The position numbers and the translations under genes are program-made. This document shows positions 6,922 to 10,387 of a stretch of DNA of 10,387 nt, one piece after another. Below the pieces are notes generated by a model. It saw only the letters and a program-made list of their open reading frames with translations. It was not told the origin of the DNA and searched no databases. The stretch is taken from positions 1 to 10,387 of the forward strand of contig JAUWVG010000043.1 in NCBI GenBank assembly GCA_030617525.1, given 5' to 3'. How positions within the stretch are numbered: position 1 is the stretch's first letter; each line of letters begins with the position of its first letter. This DNA is from Candidatus Aminicenantota bacterium (GTDB lineage: Bacteria > Acidobacteriota > Aminicenantia > Aminicenantales > Aminicenantaceae).

Positions 6922-7226
6922 TTAAAAATATTCCTCATGCGCTTCAGCTGCCATCAGGAGTTCCTGTCGGACAACTTGGGGCAGAGGAGGCCGTTCAGTA
7001 TCAAAGCTCAGCTCGAGGTGTGCGATGATTCTGTCGATAAACTCCAGATAATCCATCCATTTCAATAATAATTCAGGCAAAGTGAGGGTGTTTTAGAGCC
7101 TTCAAAAAATCGCTTTAATGAATTTAAATCAATTTCTAGTTCTTGTTTTAAGTGTCGAAACACGTCATATAGAGGGAGCCATTTTTTTATGGCATAGAAA
7201 GCATTTAAGGTATTCAGCACCAATAC
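6922..7226 (-). pseudogene. Decayed unrecognised gene, copy 2 (longer)
   Basis: The first open stretch (7226 down to TGA at 7062-7064) encodes NAFYAIKKWLPLYDVFRHLK, then QELEIDLNSLKRFFEGSKTPSL. A second stretch in another frame overlaps its end and encodes LPELLLKWMDYLEFIDRIIA, HLELSFDTERPPLPQVVRQE and LLMAAEAHEEYF-stop (6922-6924). Joined by a -1 shift near 7080 this would be one helical, acidic protein tail of about 100 residues. A TAG at 7227-7229 closes the frame upstream. The first 130 bp are repeated at 2686-2815 with the same frame break. Alternatively these are two genuinely overlapping small genes, with ATGGATTATCTGGAG as a start. I do not recognise the family; the residues suggest a soluble helical protein. 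Confidence 0.55.
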
Positions 7227-7317
7227 CTAGATTTCAGTACTTTTCAATCGAATTTGTTACTCATTTGCAGGTGTTAATTTATCCTTTGCTGAATTAAAAT
7301 TAAAGAGGGCAGATCAC

Positions 7318-7378
7318 TTCTGTTCAGACGTGTACATAAACTGTTCAAAAATGGACACATAAAGTTCAACAAACAATG
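7318..7378 (+). promoter_or_regulatory. Array of enhancer-binding-protein sites (21-bp period), second copy
   Basis: Plus-strand dyads TGTTCAGACGTGTACA (7321-7336) and TGTTCAAAAATGGACA (7342-7357), with a weak third, AGTTCAACAAACAATG (7363-7378). Starts are 21 bp apart, exactly as upstream of the other permease. Over about 60 bases the two arrays differ at roughly a dozen positions, and the strong half-sites are mostly conserved. The array ends 20 bases before the -24 element. Interpreted as an upstream activating sequence for a sigma-54 activator. Confidence 0.78.
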
Positions 7379-7398
7379 AATAACCTCTAAAAATTAGA

Positions 7399-7416
7399 TT
7401 GGCATATTTTTTGCTA
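7399..7416 (+). promoter_or_regulatory. Sigma-54 (-24/-12) promoter for the 7454-9916 permease
   Basis: TTGGCATATTTTTTGCTA: TTGGCA at -24, TTGCTA at -12, exactly 10 bases between GG and GC. This is a good match to the RpoN consensus. Predicted start near 7428, leaving a leader of about 25 bases with AAGGA before the ATG at 7454. Confidence 0.85.
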
Positions 7417-7453
7417 ATTAAAATATCCAATCTAGTTTGAAAGGAAATCTAAA

Positions 7454-9916
7454 ATGAAGGCCGAATTCAAAAAAGCAGAAACCAACCGAAGAAAGGACCA
7501 GCCGTTTTGGCAGACACCTCGTTTTTTTCCCGCTCTTCTCTGGCATTATATAAAAATAACATTCCGCAAGATCAAACGTCAAAAAAGCTATTCCTTCATA
7601 AATATTGCCGGATTGTCAGTAGGCATGGCCTGTTTCCTGTTGATTTTTACTTGGATCCAATTCGAGCTGAGTTATGATCGTTTTCATGAGAAATCGGATA
7701 AGCTGTTTCGGGTTGCCATCCGCAGTGACTCCCCCGACGAAGCGGGCTACCACATCAGCACTCCCCAGATCTTATCCGAGGCAATGAAAAACAATATACC
7801 CGAAGTCGAACAGGCCGGGATCATCCAGAGATCAAGAGATGCTGTTTTTGAGACAGAAACCGAAAGTTTCACAGAAGATGGTTTTTTCGCAGATGAGAAT
7901 TTTTTGAAGATGTTCAGTTTCGATATGATCCTCCGCAGCAGGTCGGAAGTCCTGACAGCACCAAACTCCATTGTACTCACGGACGAACTTGCCGAAAAGA
8001 TCTTCGGTTCAGAAGATCCTATCGGAAAAACCATCCATTTTAGGAGTCGATTCCTTAGCGGTGACTTGAGTGTAACCGGGATTATACGGAAGCCGCTTAA
8101 AAATTCTCATCTGCAGTTTCAATATCTGGTATCAACCGCATCCATGTCTGCGGACAAAAATCTGAGTGAATGGTTTAATACCTGGGATACTTATGCTTTT
8201 AACACCTATGTAGAACTGAAGCAAAGGCGATCTCAGGGAATTGTGGAAAAAAAGATCGAAACATTGATGCAGGAAGCGAGACCGCAGGCACCCAAAAAGG
8301 AAGGCATGGTTTATTTGCAGCCGGTTACCGACATACACCTCAAATCCCAGGTAACGGGGGCGACCGACTCCAACAATCGCATCCAAATTGTACATCTTTC
8401 CGGTGCCATAGCTCTGCTTATCCTCCTGATTGCCGGCATCAATTCCATGAACCTCTCCACAGCCCTGGCCTCAACCAGGATCAAGGAGATCTGCATGCGC
8501 AAGGTCATCGGAGCCAGGCAGGCTCAGTTGATCAAGCAATTCCTGGGTGAATCTTATTTTTTCACGACTTTGGCTATGGTTCTGTCACTTTTTATTTTCT
8601 ACACGATTTTCCCTGTATTTTCGAGCTTTTTCGGCAGCAGCCTGACCATGAGCGAGGTGGAAAAAGCACCTCTTCTCCTCTCAATTTTGGGCACTATCGT
8701 TTTTGTAGGTGCTTTTTCAGGGATCTACCCGGCTTTTGTTCTTTCGGCATTCCAGCCGATTTCCCTCTTAAAAAAACATACTGGTGCATGGTTAAAGGGT
8801 ACGAAAATCCGGAATCTACTCGTTGTTTTCCAATTCTCAGCCGTTGTCGTCCTTATGATCGGAACCATTGTCATCACGAAACAATTGAGTTTTATCAAAA
8901 ATACTAATTTAGGATTTGAGCGGGAGCATGTTGTGATCCTGCCGCTTAATGGAGAAAAAGCCATTTCGCAGGCACAGGTGCTAAAAAGCCGTCTGTTAGA
9001 ATCCTCCAAAATATTGGATGTAACAGTTTCAAACTCGAACCCCCTTAGGCTTGGCTCATCTGTGGGAGGGATGAAAATCAAGCATGGAAATGGGGAGGAG
9101 ATTAAAATCGACATGTCTATGGCCAGTATCGATCACGACTTTTTGGATGTCTTCGGGATTAAGATTGCAGATGGCAGAAATTTTTCCCGGGACTTTCCAG
9201 GAGATGACAAAAAAGTCCTAGTCAATGAATCCTTTATAAAGAAAGTCGGCTGGAATGATCCTTTCCATAAGATGTTAAATGATTACGCCGTTATCGGTGT
9301 GATAGAGGACTTTCATTTTGACACCTTGCATAAGATCATCGAACCTGCAGCGTTTTTCCTTGACAGCAATTTTTTTGGAAGAGCCAACCTTGGAATTCGT
9401 TTAAGACCCGGAAATCCGGAGGCCACCCTTGCAGAAATTAAAAACATTTTCACCCAGGTTTTAACCAGCCAGCCCTTTGATTTCTATTTCCTCGATGATG
9501 CCTACAACACACTCTACCGCAACGAACAGCGGTTGGCCCTCATGATCGGCTACTTGGATGGCTTGGCTGTCATATTGGGCTGTATGGGGCTTTTTGGGTT
9601 GGCGACTTATGCGGCACAGCGGCGGTCCAAAGAGATCGGGATCCGCAAGGTGTTGGGGGCGTCGATTTTCAGCATCGTAAGGTTGATGTCTAGGGAATTT
9701 GTGGTGCTTGTTGTTATTTCCAATGTTTTGGCTTGGCCCTTGGGCTACTATTTTTTGCATAAGTGGCTTCAGGGGTATGCTTACCGCTCTGGATTCGGGA
9801 TCGAAATTTTTATAATGGCAGGGTTGGGAACCCTCTTGATTGCATTGTTCGCGGTAGGTTTGCATACGGTCAAGGCGGCCTGGTCGAATCCTCTGGATAG
9901 TATTCGTTACGAATAG
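7454..9916 (+). CDS. ABC transporter permease, FtsX/MacB family (820 aa)
   Basis: Same family as the 95-2485 product and alignable throughout, but diverged. About 28 extra N-terminal residues precede WHYIKITFRKIKRQKSYSF; they may be a remnant of the permease prefix domain seen in some relatives. First membrane helix about 48-70, periplasmic MacB-type domain about 75-305, helices about 312-334, 368-388, 406-430 and 455-473. A second periplasmic domain runs to about 690, then helices about 697-718, 747-767 and 783-803. FtsX signatures: TRIKEICMRKVIGA (341-354) and QRRSKEIGIRKVLGA (722-736). The C-terminus SNPLDSIRYE parallels ANPVESLRYE of the other permease. The ATG has AAGGA upstream and sits about 25 bases after the predicted sigma-54 start. 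No ATPase is adjacent. Substrate unknown. Confidence 0.95.
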   Translation: MKAEFKKAETNRRKDQPFWQTPRFFPALLWHYIKITFRKIKRQKSYSFINIAGLSVGMACFLLIFTWIQFELSYDRFHEKSDKLFRVAIRSDSPDEAGYHISTPQILSEAMKNNIPEVEQAGIIQRSRDAVFETETESFTEDGFFADENFLKMFSFDMILRSRSEVLTAPNSIVLTDELAEKIFGSEDPIGKTIHFRSRFLSGDLSVTGIIRKPLKNSHLQFQYLVSTASMSADKNLSEWFNTWDTYAFNTYVELKQRRSQGIVEKKIETLMQEARPQAPKKEGMVYLQPVTDIHLKSQVTGATDSNNRIQIVHLSGAIALLILLIAGINSMNLSTALASTRIKEICMRKVIGARQAQLIKQFLGESYFFTTLAMVLSLFIFYTIFPVFSSFFGSSLTMSEVEKAPLLLSILGTIVFVGAFSGIYPAFVLSAFQPISLLKKHTGAWLKGTKIRNLLVVFQFSAVVVLMIGTIVITKQLSFIKNTNLGFEREHVVILPLNGEKAISQAQVLKSRLLESSKILDVTVSNSNPLRLGSSVGGMKIKHGNGEEIKIDMSMASIDHDFLDVFGIKIADGRNFSRDFPGDDKKVLVNESFIKKVGWNDPFHKMLNDYAVIGVIEDFHFDTLHKIIEPAAFFLDSNFFGRANLGIRLRPGNPEATLAEIKNIFTQVLTSQPFDFYFLDDAYNTLYRNEQRLALMIGYLDGLAVILGCMGLFGLATYAAQRRSKEIGIRKVLGASIFSIVRLMSREFVVLVVISNVLAWPLGYYFLHKWLQGYAYRSGFGIEIFIMAGLGTLLIALFAVGLHTVKAAWSNPLDSIRYE

Positions 9917-10023
9917 AGTTCTTAGTTCCAGATTACATTACTTAATTCATGTGGCCGTAGGCTCCATATCATATAGGGGAAGGCATATTTTATGAATAAG
10001 TCAGGCTAAGAAATTCCCTCTCC

Positions 10024-10099
10024 TTTTCCGGTGCCGTCTTTCCTTTTCTCCTTAAAAATGTGCATCATGCTGAACATATCTGTATCCGGCACAGGAAAA
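10024..10099. repeat. Imperfect inverted repeat with 50-base spacer
   Basis: TTTTCCGGTGCCG (10024-10036) and CGGCACAGGAAAA (10087-10099) are complementary at 12 of 13 positions. It lies between the convergent permease and toxin genes, so it could act as a bidirectional terminator or be a small dispersed repeat. The long spacer argues against a simple intrinsic terminator. The minus strand of this stretch is also open in the toxin frame after its stop, down to about 10013. Confidence 0.35.
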
Positions 10100-10110
10100 A
10101 AGCAGCGGTA

Positions 10111-10359
10111 CTAATACGCATTCTTTCTATGTTTGATACGGTAAATATAAGCTGTTTTTTCTTTTTTTTCGACGCGGTATAAAAGCCAGTAATTTCCCGA
10201 CCTTAAACGGTATCCCTCCTCTGCTGTTAGTTTTAAGCAGCCAGACGGATAGGGATTATTTTTTAAAGAAATAAGTTTATCTGTGATTTGTTTAAAGATT
10301 TTGCCTTTAAAATTGTCCAGGTCTTTTTGTGCGGAGGGAAGGAGCAGTACTTTATACAC
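10111..10359 (-). CDS. RelE/ParE-superfamily toxin (82 aa)
   Basis: Small basic protein of the RelE/ParE fold, the toxin of a type II toxin-antitoxin pair. RelE-type members cleave mRNA at the ribosome and ParE-type members act on gyrase; I cannot decide which from sequence alone. Visible features: N-terminal strand and helix (YKVLLLPSAQKDLDNF), the GYRLRSGNYWLLYRVE core (R51, R53, Y61, R62) and the C-terminal strand with IKHRKNAY (H77, R78, Y82). The usual Arg of the core GxYRxxY is Trp58 here. Length is typical. The start is GTG (10357-10359), chosen because it overlaps the antitoxin stop by 8 bases, which implies translational coupling; no separate ribosome site is seen. Confidence 0.88.
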   Translation of the reverse strand: MYKVLLLPSAQKDLDNFKGKIFKQITDKLISLKNNPYPSGCLKLTAEEGYRLRSGNYWLLYRVEKKEKTAYIYRIKHRKNAY

Positions 10360-10387
10360 GCTGCTTTTTTAAATATTCTTCAATAGG
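10352..10387 (-). CDS. C-terminal end of presumed antitoxin (partial, off window edge)
   Basis: Minus-strand frame open from the window edge, ending PIEEYLKKQRV-stop (TAA 10352-10354) and overlapping the toxin start by 8 bases. Charged C-terminal tails of this kind are common in Phd/RelB-like antitoxins that precede RelE toxins. Only 11 codons are visible, so the family cannot be fixed. Confidence 0.6.
   Translation of the reverse strand, partial: PIEEYLKKQRV

Noticed and set aside
6796..7027. Plus-strand open stretch (containing DRDYQTFKFELEFSLEST)
   Set aside because: No start or ribosome site, and its second half is antisense to the clearly protein-like 6922-7226 fragment; the first half matches nothing I know.
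8725..9114. Antisense ORFs inside the second permease (also 7747-8034, 8132-8508 and 9461-9865)
   Set aside because: Shadow frames of a strong coding region, without ribosome sites or family motifs.

Overview
The window looks like chromosomal DNA of a Gram-negative (diderm) bacterium of moderate to low GC. The support is outer-membrane and surface proteins with signal peptides, large FtsX/MacB-type permeases and -24/-12 (sigma-54) promoters. The style (lone 800-residue permeases, WKDADPG-type TPR tails, choice-of-anchor Q beta-helix proteins) reminds me of Aminicenantes/Acidobacteria-like or KSB1-like lineages. That is recollection, not proof. Many frames are broken, so either the locus is decaying or some breaks are assembly errors.

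Layout. 95-2485 (-) is an ABC transporter permease. Upstream, reading toward it, are an array of dyad sites (2601-2661) and a sigma-54 type promoter (2565-2582). 2686-2815 (-) is a decayed fragment of an unrecognised gene. 2841-3206 (-) is a stand-alone CheY-like response regulator. 3222-3473 (-) is a short chimera: the start of one protein joined to the tail of a receiver domain. 3470-3580 (-) is the last 36 codons of a TPR protein. 3622-4222 (-) is a small outer-membrane beta-barrel gene interrupted by the last ~140 bp of an IS3-family element (about 3916-4058, +) and broken again by a frameshift near 3720. 4239-6158 (-) is an intact secreted beta-helix protein with the barrel gene 16 bases behind it, so these two formed an operon. 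6159-7320 has no intact gene. It holds a possible second TPR tail and a longer copy (6922-7226, -) of the same unrecognised decayed gene. 7321-7416 carries a second dyad array and sigma-54 promoter, which precede a second ABC permease at 7454-9916 (+). The window ends with a RelE/ParE-type toxin (10111-10359, -) overlapping the tail of its presumed antitoxin, which runs off the edge.

The strongest non-obvious result is the matching control region of the two permeases. Each has a -24/-12 element with exactly 10 bases between GG and GC. Each has two TGTTCR-N4-TGKACA dyads and a third weaker one, placed at a 21-bp period starting about 60-80 bases upstream of the promoter. The two ~60-bp arrays are inverted relative to each other in the window and are about 80% identical by eye. 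This implies that both permeases belong to one regulon driven by a single sigma-54 enhancer-binding protein. Neither permease has an ATPase gene nearby, so the nucleotide-binding partner must be encoded elsewhere.

The second theme is gene wreckage between the permeases: two copies of one unknown gene, an IS3 scar inside an outer-membrane gene, a kinase or regulator fused to a foreign start, and TPR tails. This points to repeated deletion and recombination. I see no CRISPR array, tRNA, rRNA or complete insertion sequence.
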